Source: Trichobilharzia regenti
Taxonomy: Eukaryota; Platyhelminthes; Trematoda; Strigeidida; Schistosomatidae
NCBI GenBank assembly: GCA_944472135.2
Contig: OX235268.1
Location: forward strand, 5,648,589 to 5,712,588
Direction: 5' to 3'
Length of the DNA: 64,000 nucleotides
How positions within the stretch are numbered: position 1 is the first letter of the stretch; each line of letters begins with the position of its first letter. The position numbers and the translations under genes were made by a program. The notes under the pieces are model-generated. The model worked only from the letters and a program-made list of their open reading frames with translations, was not told the DNA's origin and ran no database searches. Below, one piece after another: positions 54,052 to 63,316 of this stretch.

Positions 54052-54471
54052 CTACACAATATGGTGGTTCTTCCTTGGCTTTTGAATTCCCCTACTATAC
54101 TCACTAATGTCTTCCGACCACCTGGTGAGAAGGGAAACAAGAACTAAATCAGGTCCATAGTCATTATTTAAAATTTTAAACATTGTAATGAAATCTCTTG
54201 TCTGCCTACGGTATGACACGGAGAGGAGTTTCAAATTGTCTAGTCTTTGAGCGTATGATAAATTGGTTATGCGAAGAATCATGTGTGTTGTCTTCCATCC
54301 AACTCTTTCTGGAATGTATGAGCCTCCCTCAAGATAAGGACTAACTGCCTGAATACAGATTTCCAGTCTTGACTTCATTAGAGGTTTATATAAAGAAGGG
54401 AACATATCTCTGGTGATTCTAGTAAGCACTCTGCATGTTGTCCATGAAGATCTGAAACTTTGAGCTGCCAT
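54052..54471 (-). pseudogene. CR1/Jockey-like RT-downstream region
   Basis: It reads YKPLMKSRLEICIQAVSPYL, ERVGWKTTHMIL, LSYAQRLDNLKLLSVSYRRQ and RDFITMFKILN. This is the 'yVRP-LEYciqawsPyl...QRr-TK...Y--RL--L-l-sL-yRR-R-DLi--fKi' signature, with several key residues drifted. Confidence 0.65.
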
Positions 54472-55114
54472 CGTGTGACAGTATGCTGTAGTTTTTAAGT
54501 CGTGACATATGATGACACCTGGATGTAAGTGTGTTTGAACACTGATGGGAGTGTTATTTTTCGTAGTTCTAGTGCTCTCTCGTTGTTTATCATCACTGAT
54601 TTCATCTAACTGTGTTCTGAACTATTGTAAGGTAGCTATGCAGAGAATCAGTCTTGGAGGAAGGAAAGCCACATCAGGTTGGAAGTTATTTTTGAAGATG
54701 TGAATTTCTTTAATGGGTTACACATTCTGTGACAAAGTGACTAAAGTCATCTCGGTTGCAATGAATGCCTATCGTAGAAAAACTAATTTTCTTTCTAATG
54801 TACTACATTACATCAACGTATTCAAAGGGAAAGTGACTACTTAAATACTGTTTAGAATACGAGTGATATCTGTCACATATTTGAGTAATTGAGAACATTT
54901 TGCTACGAATGCTTTGCAGTACTGAGGTATCTTTAAGTCATGGCTCATAATCACTTCTTAATACTTAGATGTGAGATATTCGTGACCCATCTAGTGATAG
55001 TCGTTGTGTCTAATATGTTTCAAGGAAGAGTAGACTGCTTGAAGTTTTCTCTCGTAACACGTTTTTGTGTAATCCAGATAACGGTAACTTATGACACGTC
55101 AGAAAGTGCTGAAT
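54472..55114. other. Unassigned stretch
   Basis: Nothing was recognised apart from weak similarity to the upstream part of the same RT-downstream region. Confidence 0.3.
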
Positions 55115-55910
55115 GATCGGTTTCAACGTAGAACTTTGCACAGATGTGCACTAGTCCAACTTACCACTCTCCATGTGGCAGATAAAGCAAAAGTAGGGAA
55201 TAAAAAGGGGTTCAAAAGAGAGAGAGATAATAAACAGAAGTATTAATGCAGGAAAAAGAATAGTAATATGGAAGAAAAATGGAGTCTTGTTGAATAAGAG
55301 AAACCACAGAGAGTGAATGTATCTCCACCAGCCGTTGAGAACAATTTTGAGCCATGTTACCAGTTGTCTCCACCCACTGGTTTTTACCAACCCGAGGACC
55401 CCAACCAGCCAGGTAGTCTACACCTCCCTACATGGCTAGAACTAACTACTATGAATTTCACTGACTTATGAAGCCATGTTTTGGTTTGACCACCATCAAC
55501 TCTTTTCCAACCTGATCGATCCTATGTCATCTAACATTGCCCGTCGAGGAAGGCGATGGCTATGCATGCGTAACACATATTCTGACCATCTCCGTCCGTA
55601 TAGCTTCACAACCTTATCGATTGATTTTCCCTCTTTACCTAACACTCTATGTCTAACCTCAATATTACTCACCTTATGATGTCACCTAACAAGAGAGACA
55701 GAACGCAGACACCTATGGTCAAAGACAGTTCGCCTTTTCATGTGTTCCACTTCCAATGGCTATTTCTCAAGGCTGTATAAGAAAACGGAGCGAACTTCCG
55801 AACAGTATACACGTCGCTTGATCGATGGTGAATGTCAAACGAGCCTTCTGTGTGCTTTGGCTGAGATTTCATCAGCGATCACTTCACTGGGGCTGCTGCG
55901 GCGTCAGCAA
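55115..55910 (-). pseudogene. RTE-like 3' fragment
   Basis: It is homologous to 59177-59905 and 62375-63316: TTTCAACGTAGAACTTTGCAC, GTTGAGAACAATTTTGAGCC, CGTCGAGGAAGGCGATGG and CAGTATACACGTCGCTTGAT appear in the same order. The minus strand once encoded the ORF2 C-terminus. It is decayed. Confidence 0.65.
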
Positions 55911-56009
55911 GTCATTATCATTCTTATATTTACCGTTACAATGATCATAATGGTGATACTACAGGACTGGGCTACACATCGACTCCTAGCTTCAATATAA
56001 GCAGGAGTG

Positions 56010-56350
56010 AAGTGGTAGTGTGTTGACCACTTCACTTATTTGTCAAGTTCCATCATCTCCAACAGACAGATTACTTCTGGCGAAATCTCAGCAGGGATAC
56101 AGAAGGCTTGTTTCTCATATGCCAACTTATATGTCATGACGTAAAATCTGGCTGTCTATCGACCAAAGAATGTGTGTACTTCTCACCACTTGTTCTCTCC
56201 ATCTTCCTTTATGGCTGTAAGTGAGACTTGGTCATTGAAAATGGAAGACGTGGAAAGGCAACCTGTCTTTGACCACAGCTGTCTGCGTTCTGTCTACCGT
56301 GTTAGATAGCATAATAGGATGTGTTGCATACTGGGTGCCTCAACGATGCT
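56010..56350 (+). pseudogene. RTE-like RT C-terminal fragment, opposite strand
   Basis: The + frames read VDHFTYLSSSI, FMAVSETWSLKMEDVERQPV and FDHSCLRSVYRVR, the RTE ORF2 block 'V--FtYLGS...cEtW-l--ed---l-vFdhrCLRsi-rv'. It ends about 130 bp upstream of the ROMO1 5' UTR. Confidence 0.65.
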
Positions 56351-56467
56351 TCGCATTCCTAATGCCTACTCTACGTGTAACTTCGGTAGTCTTAAGTTTC
56401 ACATAACATAACATCTCAATCTACTTTCTTTGTAGGTAGCAGACTTTACATTTTGGATTTGTGTGTT

Positions 56468-56479
56468 TCTCTTTTATAG
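56468..56479 (+). promoter_or_regulatory. Candidate splice acceptor before ROMO1 5' UTR
   Basis: TCTCTTTTATAG ends at 56479, 37 bp before the ATG. It could be the acceptor of an upstream 5'-UTR intron or of a spliced-leader trans-splicing event, both of which occur in schistosomes. The polypyrimidine tract is short. Confidence 0.4.
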
Positions 56480-56516
56480 GTACCCCAGAATAATTTTTAT
56501 ACTCCCAGTTAAAATA

Positions 56517-56650
56517 ATGCCGGTTGCTCCCAACGTCTATGGAGGAATGTCTCAGCCGTCGTGTTTAGACAGAGTAAAATATGGATTTTTAATGGGATTT
56601 TGTGTTGGTGTAGCCAGTGGTGCTATATTCGGTGGATTTAGTTGTTTAAG
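56517..56650 (+). CDS. romo1: ROMO1/Mgr2 homologue, exon 1
   Basis: Exon 1 encodes 44 codons plus two bases, from ATGCCGGTTGCTCCC to TTAAG, followed by the donor GTAAGATT. It carries [18 protein letters not shown] and a glycine-rich first membrane segment with repeated GxxxG spacing (Gly 23, 27, 31, 35, 39), ending FSCLR. These match the ROMO1/Mgr2 family closely; human ROMO1 is 79 residues and this protein is 80. The product sits in the mitochondrial inner membrane. In the family it acts at the TIM23 import channel as a lateral gate and affects reactive oxygen levels and cristae. This is the only clear host gene in the window. Confidence 0.93.
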
Positions 56651-56699
56651 GTAAGATTGTGGATGTTTTTTACCTGTGTATATTTTTCCACCTGAGCAG

Positions 56700-56965
56700 T
56701 ATTGTAATCATTGTATTGTAATGAATTGTTGGGCATCTGACCTTACCGATGAGGGTCGTCAGGAGAGCTTCGTGTCTTCTTTCTGTTCTCTATTCTTATT
56801 CGTTTGCGTTCAGAGTAGAGCATAGGGGCTCAAGCCTCAGCTCTGAGGTTTCAGTAGGAGGGGTTTTGTTTTTACTGGGTAGTGGGGTTGCTAGCATCAT
56901 GCCCGACCAGGAATCGAACCCCTGGACACGTGCATAGTTGGTGAGCATTCTATCACTGGCGCAGA
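56700..56965 (-). repeat. tRNA-derived SINE-like element
   Basis: The minus strand begins with a tRNA-Gly-like head. A-box-like GCCAGTGATAGAATGC lies at 56945-56960, and a perfect B box GGTTCGATTCC at 56910-56920 follows about 25 bp downstream. About 200 bp of unrelated body ends in a CATTACAATACAATGATTAC tail. A decayed tRNA gene fused by chance to other sequence is the alternative. No second copy lies in this window. Confidence 0.5.
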
Positions 56966-57663
56966 GCTTTGTGTGTTTATGGGGAGATGTTTTGTTGTTG
57001 AGTGGTTGTTACTAATTTCCGTCTGCCTGCACTATGGAGGTTGATTTCTTCTTCTACGAAAGCCTGAAACATATGGTGGAGCATTATAGTGTTTTGTGAC
57101 CTCAGTGTCTAGGGAACAACTGTTCAAAGCCGGTTTGTGCACGTGTGTCCTGCTTGAAAAGTGGTTATTGGAGCTATGTTCGTGTTTAGGTTTTACCGCC
57201 AGTCATGAACTGTCAAAAGGTGAGTTGGGATTTACAGTTTTTGGGGTTGACTTTTTCCAAGCCCCCTCTCCAGAGAGGAGAGGCCAGCATAGCCGGTGGT
57301 TATGTGAAGGAAACACCTCACTGCTGTTAAAACATCCTTATTCACTAGTAGAACGACTTTGCCCACAGACCACAAACCTAATGTAGCCAACTGACACACT
57401 GTAACGATAACTACTTTTAGTCTTCCAGCTAACAGCGCATCCCTTATGGTATGGTAGGACCTGCAGGAACACGCTTTCTAACTAGTGTAACTTGTTGGGT
57501 TATTGCGATATTCAAGCTCAACTACCACGTCGGGGTGGCAGCTATCGGTCAGCACTGTTGAGACTGTCAGCATATATCTACAAATTTTGGTTTGCAACCA
57601 TATGACTGGTTACAAGATTTCACCATGAGCTGACATCGGTTAGAGAACCATAAGAAAAAAACA

Positions 57664-57800
57664 ATATGGAGTGCTGGACAGCTGTTTCGTCAGCCTAGTT
57701 TGGGACTCTTCTGTAGTACACACCCACCAAAGGGGTTCGAACGCAAGAGCTTCCGGTTACAAGGCTAGCCCGTAGATGACTAAGCCACTGGCACCCGGTG
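57664..57800 (-). repeat. Smα-type SINE with hammerhead module
   Basis: The minus strand carries an A-box-like TGGCTTAGTCATCTACGGGC and a B-box-like GCGTTCGAACCCC, then the hammerhead module. It aligns with 60537-60668 across its whole length. Smα elements are known schistosome SINEs with an RNA polymerase III promoter and a hammerhead ribozyme. Confidence 0.7.
57668..57716 (-). ncRNA. Hammerhead ribozyme-like motif (one core change)
   Basis: In minus order: core CAGAAGA (57713-57707; consensus CTGANGA, so U4 is A); stem II GTCCC...GG-CT-GAC; GAAA (57688-57685); a minimal palindromic stem III ACAGCTGT; and cleavage triplet GTC (57679-57677). Stem I is weak, with A·C mismatches consistent with G-to-A drift. 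Confidence 0.65.
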
Positions 57801-57879
57801 GCTTTAACTAATTCCATTATGGGTAAATTTTTGTTTTGATAAAGTCTCATAGTGTTATACAGTAATGTTTACTGATGAC

Positions 57880-58480
57880 CGCGTTTCGAGCACAATTTAT
57901 TGCTCATAATCATATCAAGGTAATTCATACGACTTCCTAACTTCATTTACATAGTTCCATTATTTTTCACTTGATTTTCACTTGATTTAATTGGCAGTAG
58001 TATTTTCCATATTTCAGGTATGAGTGATGACTCATTCCTATTGCATGTGTTTGGTGTAGACTCGATGAACAAGGATTCAGTAATCAACCTCTCTCTCCAC
58101 CTACCTAGATTGCTTTTTAGAATTTTAACCCTCTCCCACCCTATTGTGTGGTTGTGTCTTAATGCATGCATTGCAATTGCTGACCTTTTTTCTAAATTAC
58201 TTATTTTTTCAGGGTCAACCATTCTTACCTTAGCTAAATTCTTATGTTCCGACAATCTGACTACCCCTGACTTACTAGTTTGACCTATGTAGTTGAACTC
58301 ACAGTCATTGCATGGCATTTTTTAAATATTATTTTGTCTAATTGATTCAACTGGGTCCTTTAACCTACACAGCTTGTCCCTGAGTGAGTTTGTAGGTTTA
58401 AATGCCACCCTAATTCCTGCTTTATTTAGAATCCTACGTGGGGAGGGTTTCAGATGTCCCCTCTTTATATGGTATAACTG
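57880..58480 (-). pseudogene. Penelope-like endonuclease fragment
   Basis: The minus strand reads PRRILNKAGIRVAFKPTNSL, RDKLCRLKDPVESI, a TAA, then MPCNDCEFNYIGQTSKSG (GIY-YIG core), RLSEHKNLAKVRMVDP, AIAMHALRHNHTIGWERV and EIWKILLPIKS. It is open for 123 codons after the stop (57947-58318). The 3' end has the hairpin TGAGCA-ATAAATTG-TGCTCG (57906-57887), followed by AAACGCGGTC. It lies in the ROMO1 intron, antisense. Confidence 0.8.
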
Positions 58481-59176
58481 TAGATGACTTATATTCTCTC
58501 TTATTTATGTTATTATTAATAGTTTCACAATTATTTTTATTTTTCGTTTGGCCTTTTCTGATCTTCCTAATGAATTTTAAAGGGTAGCTTTAACTAATGT
58601 CAGCTTATGATGCAATCCTGTGACTAGACTATTCATGGACGAGGCTATGACTCATAGTCATTCTTTTTTAAGGAATTGTGACACTACTTAGTTATTACCA
58701 CCTAGGTTAGAGTAAGTGACCTGGGGGATTCAAACGTCAGACGATGACATGTGTACGCCAATCAGTTATATATCTCCAAGTTCATTTACAACAATAAATA
58801 TTTTTATTTGTTTTACTTGATTGTATCTATTGTTGATATTTAACACATTTTACTGCTTAGTTTGTGCGATGGTTTTAAAACTCTTATGATTATAGCCTTC
58901 TTAGGTGTCTTGGTCACAAAAAATAACCTCTTTGGTCCTTATATATTACGTTGGTTGGGGGTGAGTAGGTGGGTAGAGTTGAAGGTCAAGGGATGTAGAG
59001 AGATTGAACAAACTTTCTCTGAATACACTGAAATTAGGTTGAAAGTGTTTTAAAATAAGAAGATTAAATATGAAACAGTGGTCTCCTATGGATATCACTT
59101 CTGTGTTCACTAACAGCACGTCCCTTCATTAACGAGCATCGACTTCATCTGCGAATCACTTATAGAAAATCATATG

Positions 59177-59905
59177 GTCTGTCTGTCTGTCTGTCTGGAT
59201 TCAACATAGAACTTGGCACCGAAGTGCACCAGTTCGAGTTGCCACCTTCCAAATAGCACACAGAGGTAGACAAGAAGATGAGTGAAGAGAATCAATAGAG
59301 TTTGACAAGTATAAGAGTGAAACAGAATGGGTAATGGTAGAAAGGAATATGAAAGATTACAGAAACTGAATACATGTGCGCTGGCCACTGACAACGATTT
59401 TGAGCCATGTCACCTATTGTCTCCAGCCATTGATTCCTAGAGTCAGTCCCGAGGGCCCCAACCCGGAAGTCTGCATCTCCCTACCTGACTGACTCAGTTT
59501 AACTGTCAAGGATTTCATGGATTGATGAGGCCATGTTTTTGTTTGGCCACCACTTACTCTTTTTCAACCTGCACCTATATCAGCTAGTAGTGCCCGTCGG
59601 GGGAGGCGGTGGTTAGGCATGCGTAGCACGTGACCTAGCCATCTGAATCTATGTAATGTTATAGCCTCGTCGATTGATTTTCCCTGTTTGCCCAACACTC
59701 TACACCTAACGTCAACATTACTTACCTTATTATACCACCACCTAACGTGAGAAAGAGATCGTAGACATCTATGATCGAAAGCAGTCAACCTTTTCATGTC
59801 TTCATATGGAAGTAGGGGTATCACTTCAAAAACACTACGGGAACTGTTACTCCGTTGTACGATGAGAATGTACAGTTTCAGGCTAAGTAGAGGATGTAGC
59901 AATGA
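59177..59905 (-). mobile_element. 5'-truncated RTE-like element with (TCTG)n tail
   Basis: Its left end is TCTGTCTGTCTGTCTG. The minus strand encodes the ORF2 C-terminus, with LTAFDHRCLRSLSHVRWWYN, RVLGKQGKSIDEAITLHRFR and [17 protein letters not shown] (59564-59902). It lies in the ROMO1 intron, antisense. Confidence 0.8.
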
Positions 59906-59944
59906 GTTCGCTTCTGGATCCCCTCTTAGGCGATATGTGTTTAT

Positions 59945-60455
59945 GGCAACATTAAAGAATTATCCACATGAGAAAATGTAATCAATGAACTCTCGTCCCA
60001 CTGTCGATACATGAATGATATTTTTATCTTGTATGATAATAAAATCGATGCAAAGGTCCTTCTCAAAACCTTCAGTATGGCTAAGCCACAGATTGAGCTG
60101 AAATATGGAACAGAGAAAGACAACACCTTATCATCATATGCTAATATCCTGCTAAGAAGAAGGCAAGTTGGTAGTATTAAGCACAGAGCAGTATCCGAAA
60201 ACAATCATGGGGATGGCCAATACACCCACTTGATGTCGTCTGTTCCTCTTGCATACGAATGAAGTTTTCATCGGTGCCCTAATGTTGTTACGTGCTAGAG
60301 AAATCTGCACAACTGACACTCTTATTATATAAGAACGGATATCCAGAAAAATTTGTTAAAGTCTCCATGATAGGAAAAGATTGGGAGAGAAAAATGCCTT
60401 CAAACCATGCAGAGAAAACCTGTGTGTATACATATATATCACTTTCAAATAGTGG
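59945..60455 (+). pseudogene. Penelope-like RT fragment
   Basis: The + frame reads RYMNDIFILYDNKIDAKVLL, PQIELKYGTEKDNTLSSYAN, LLRRRQVGSIKHRA and GQYTHLMSSVPLAY, the palm-thumb region of PLE RT. The catalytic YMDD is YMND. After a stop at 60262, a second frame has LLYKNGYPEKFVK, the linker before the endonuclease. It is the only PLE RT piece in the window. Confidence 0.7.
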
Positions 60456-60529
60456 TTTGTAGGGATTTGATTAATCGGTTCGAGAACCATTAGAATTGGC
60501 ATAAGTTGAACCTCATGGGCTGGCCGTTA

Positions 60530-60668
60530 GATCGGGTCCCAGTGGCTTAATACGGTCTATGAGCTCGCCTTGTAACCAGAAGGTCGTGGTTTCGAACCTC
60601 TGTGGTGAGTGCGTAGTGATGAAGGGTCCCATACAAGGCTAACGAAACAGCTGTCCAGTACTCCCTGA
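60530..60668 (+). repeat. Smα-type SINE with hammerhead module
   Basis: A-box-like GTGGCTTAATACGGTCTATG, B-box-like GGTTTCGAACCTC, then the hammerhead module. It is the sense-strand counterpart of 57664-57800, about 2.8 kb away in the same intron. Confidence 0.7.
60604..60664 (+). ncRNA. Hammerhead ribozyme-like motif (two core changes)
   Basis: By alignment with the minus-strand copy, the core is ATGAAGG (60619-60625; consensus CTGANGA, so C3 and A9 are changed). Then follow stem II GTCCC...GG, GAAA (60644-60647), palindromic stem III ACAGCTGT and cleavage triplet GTC (60653-60655). It is probably inactive. Confidence 0.6.
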
Positions 60669-60689
60669 CAGGTATTCCAATGGCTAGCC

Positions 60690-60945
60690 TGGCTTTTCAA
60701 ATCTTCCACTTTCAATGGCTATGTCTCATTCAAAGCCATGAAAGAGGATGGAGTGGACTGCTGCTGACCAGTATAGACGCCCTTTGGTCTACAGCAGGAT
60801 ATCACGTCTACTAAGCCAGATATAGAGTGAGTTGGCGTATGCCGAACGAGTCTTCTGTATCCGTGCTAATATTTTGTCAGCGATCAACCCGCTGGGGTTG
60901 ACCGATACAACTTCCCAAATCTGTGAAACTCCATTCCGTTATAAC
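60690..60945 (-). pseudogene. RTE-like RT fragment
   Basis: Its reverse complement matches 63000-63190 (the AGGATGGAGTGGACTGCTG block, then CGCCCTTTGGTCTACAGCAG and GTCAGCGATCAACCCGCTGG). It ends about 60 bp before ROMO1 exon 2. Confidence 0.65.
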
Positions 60946-61008
60946 AATAATCATGAAAAGGGCTCCATGTCTTCCCTGTTTTATGCTTTGGTTTTTTTTG
61001 TTTACTAG

Positions 61009-61117
61009 ATATGGTTTACGTGGACGTGAATTACTGCAAACAGTTGGTAAAGGTATGTTCCAAGGCGGAGGCACTTTTGGTATGTTTATGGCAGTTGGCA
61101 CGGCGATCCGATGTTAG
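61009..61117 (+). CDS. romo1: ROMO1/Mgr2 homologue, exon 2
   Basis: The acceptor TTTACTAG ends at 61008. Joining phase 2 gives an Arg codon AG|A, then [10 protein letters not shown], a glycine-rich second membrane segment ([16 protein letters not shown]) and AIRC before TAG at 61115-61117. The family ends in the same way (GGTFG-FMA-G--IRC). The fit of frame, splice sites and family length across a 4.4-kb intron is strong evidence that the gene is functional. Confidence 0.93.
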
Positions 61118-61232
61118 TACGACAAGAAAAACAAAACACCAACTAGACTGTCTTCCACCTGCCTTATTTTCGAGTCGAAATGTACGATTCTTATTCATCA
61201 TCTTCTCCTGCTTTCCATCTTGTCATTCTGAC

Positions 61233-61238
61233 AATAAA
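61233..61238 (+). terminator. romo1: Poly(A) signal of ROMO1
   Basis: AATAAA lies 115 bp after the stop codon and is followed by a second AATAAATAATGG. This gives a compact 3' UTR. Confidence 0.65.
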
Positions 61239-62374
61239 TAAATAATGGAATGAACCAAATAACAATTCTAGTAACCAGTCGTCTAATTTTAACAATTTTA
61301 TTATTACTGTTATTATTATTATTATGCTTTTATCATCCACGCATTAATTGAAAGCGGAAAAGTGTTGTTCTCTGTTTTTGAGACGTTGTGAAATTCATTT
61401 TTGTACAGAAAGTTAGTTGGCTAAACTTGTGTGTATTCATTAATCATTATTATTATCATTAATACTGGTGTTATATCTATATATCCTTCGTCTATAACAA
61501 CCTCTTCTCTTTTAAAAATATGTAGTACCACTGTGTTGATTTCTTCTTCCTTCTCCTGTAGTTACAACTTCCTTGTAGATATCTGTTAATGAGAACGAGG
61601 TGGGGTGGGGTGGGGAAATATATTAATGCCATTGTTGCATTATGAATAAATTGTTGTGACTTTTTGTCTATATGATGTAATATTGTGGGTTCCGGAGTGG
61701 AGTATAGGCAGGCAGGTCTCCACTCAGTCAGCACCCTCCATCTTCATATTTCATCTTCTCTGTGTAGTCTAGTCTAGTTTAGCAGTTGGCTGGCTGGCTG
61801 GCTCCATGATTACCGCCCATAGTCTCTATCATCTCTCATCTCGTTCATGTCCCCTTCGGTTCTATGCTAAACTCAACTCTCAATGGTCTCCTCAGCGTGT
61901 GTGTGTGTCCCTATTCTCTTCGGCATATATGTGTTGGTCGAGCAATAGTTTATTCGTTGTTTCGTTGCCTTTTAGAACTCCGCGTTACTTATCCTTTCTG
62001 AAGCTAACCATCTATCTGATTGATCTTCAGTAGAGACGGTTAAAAAGTGACACCAGGTGGGTGGTGGCTAGGTAGACCCTAGAATACGAAACGATAAGTT
62101 GGTTGCGACGGTAACGTTGAAGAGATTGTGTAATGAGGAAATGAAAAACGCTTGTGGACAGTTGTGAAACTAGCTAAAGAGGACTGCGCAGGCAATAGTG
62201 TGAAATGGAGATGTGGCCCTTTATGTTCCACTCAGAACATCTATAGAAATAATAAATAAGAGAATTTGGAATTGACTGCGCATCACCCCATCATGTCGGT
62301 GATTACAAAAGGATAAACATTTGTATATTGCCAATAGTAAGGAAAGCAATCAAAATGGTTGGAAATACTCTACT
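61239..62374. other. Intergenic DNA rich in simple repeats
   Basis: No gene was recognised. Short TTA/TTAT runs (about 61295-61330 and 61445-61465), a GGGGT run at about 61600-61615, a (GGCT)n run at about 61786-61803 and a (GT)n run at about 61895-61908 are visible. Confidence 0.5.
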
Positions 62375-63316
62375 GAAGATGTCTGTCTGTCTGTTTTCGA
62401 CATAGAACTTTGCACCGATGTGAAGCAGTTCAAGCCGCCACACTCCACTCCATGTAGCACACAAAGCAACAGAAGAAAGTAGAAGAGACAGTAAACAGAG
62501 GTGTGAGACAAAGGAATAGTAATAACGAAGAGCAAAACAGTTTCATTGGAAATCATAAGTCACAAGGAGTGGATGCATCTGAGCCAGCCATTGAGAACGA
62601 TTTTGAGCCATGCCACCAGTTGTTTCCAACCATTGGTTTTTACCGTCCCGAGGACCCCAACCAGTCAGGAAGTCTACACCTTCCTACGTGGCTTAAACTA
62701 ACTGTTGTGGATTTCACTGACTGGTGCCAAGTTTTTGTTTGACCGTCACTAGCTCTTTTCCAGCCTGACCCTATGTCAGCTAATATCGCTTGTTGGTCGA
62801 GGAAGGCGATGACTAGGCATACGTAACACATGTCCTAACCATCTCAGTCGATGTAATTTCACAACCTCGTCGATTGATTTCCCCTTGTTACCTAGAACTC
62901 GACGCCTAACCTGAATATTGCTCACCTTATTATACCACTTCACGCGGGAGATAGAGCGCAGGCACCCATGATCAAAGACAGCTAATCTTTTCGTGTCTTC
63001 CACTCTCAATGGCCAGGTCTCACAGTTGGCCATCAAGGAGGACGGAGCGGACTGCTGGGCAGTACACCCGCCCTTTGGTCGATAGTCGAATATCATGTCT
63101 ACGCCGGAGACAGCGTAGCCCTCTGCATCCGTGCAGAGATTTCGTCAGAGATCAACCCGCTGGCACTGTCCGGTGGTACTTCCCAAATAGGCGAAGCGGT
63201 CAACGTGTTTTACCACTTCACTTCCTATTTCTAAACTAGGAGTCAGTGTAGTTCAGTCCTGTAACATCATCTGGCATTTGGCGGGAGCGAATCGCATGCC
63301 AAACATTCGTAGACTG
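62375..63316 (-). mobile_element. RTE-like element, 3' third
   Basis: Its left end is a (GTCT)n tail at 62379-62395. The minus strand encodes, from 63300 down, FAPAKCQMMLQD, VVKHVDRFAYLGSTTGQCQ, a stop, NCETWPLRVEDTKRLAVFDH, CLRSISRVKWYNKV and [16 protein letters not shown], the RTE ORF2 C-terminus. It meets a plus-strand RTE start at its right edge. Confidence 0.8.

Larger units (their letters stand above)
56651..61008 (+). other. romo1: ROMO1 intron (4,358 bp, phase 2)
   Basis: Donor GTAAGATT at 56651; acceptor TTTGTTTACTAG ending at 61008. Recognisable content includes a tRNA-like SINE, two hammerhead SINEs, a PLE endonuclease fragment, a PLE RT fragment and two RTE fragments. Stretches 58451-59176 and 56966-57663 hold nothing recognisable. 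Confidence 0.85.

Noticed and set aside
56910..56960. Functional tRNA-Gly gene
   Set aside because: The A and B boxes are good, but the acceptor and anticodon stems do not pair cleanly. A SINE head or tRNA pseudogene is more likely.
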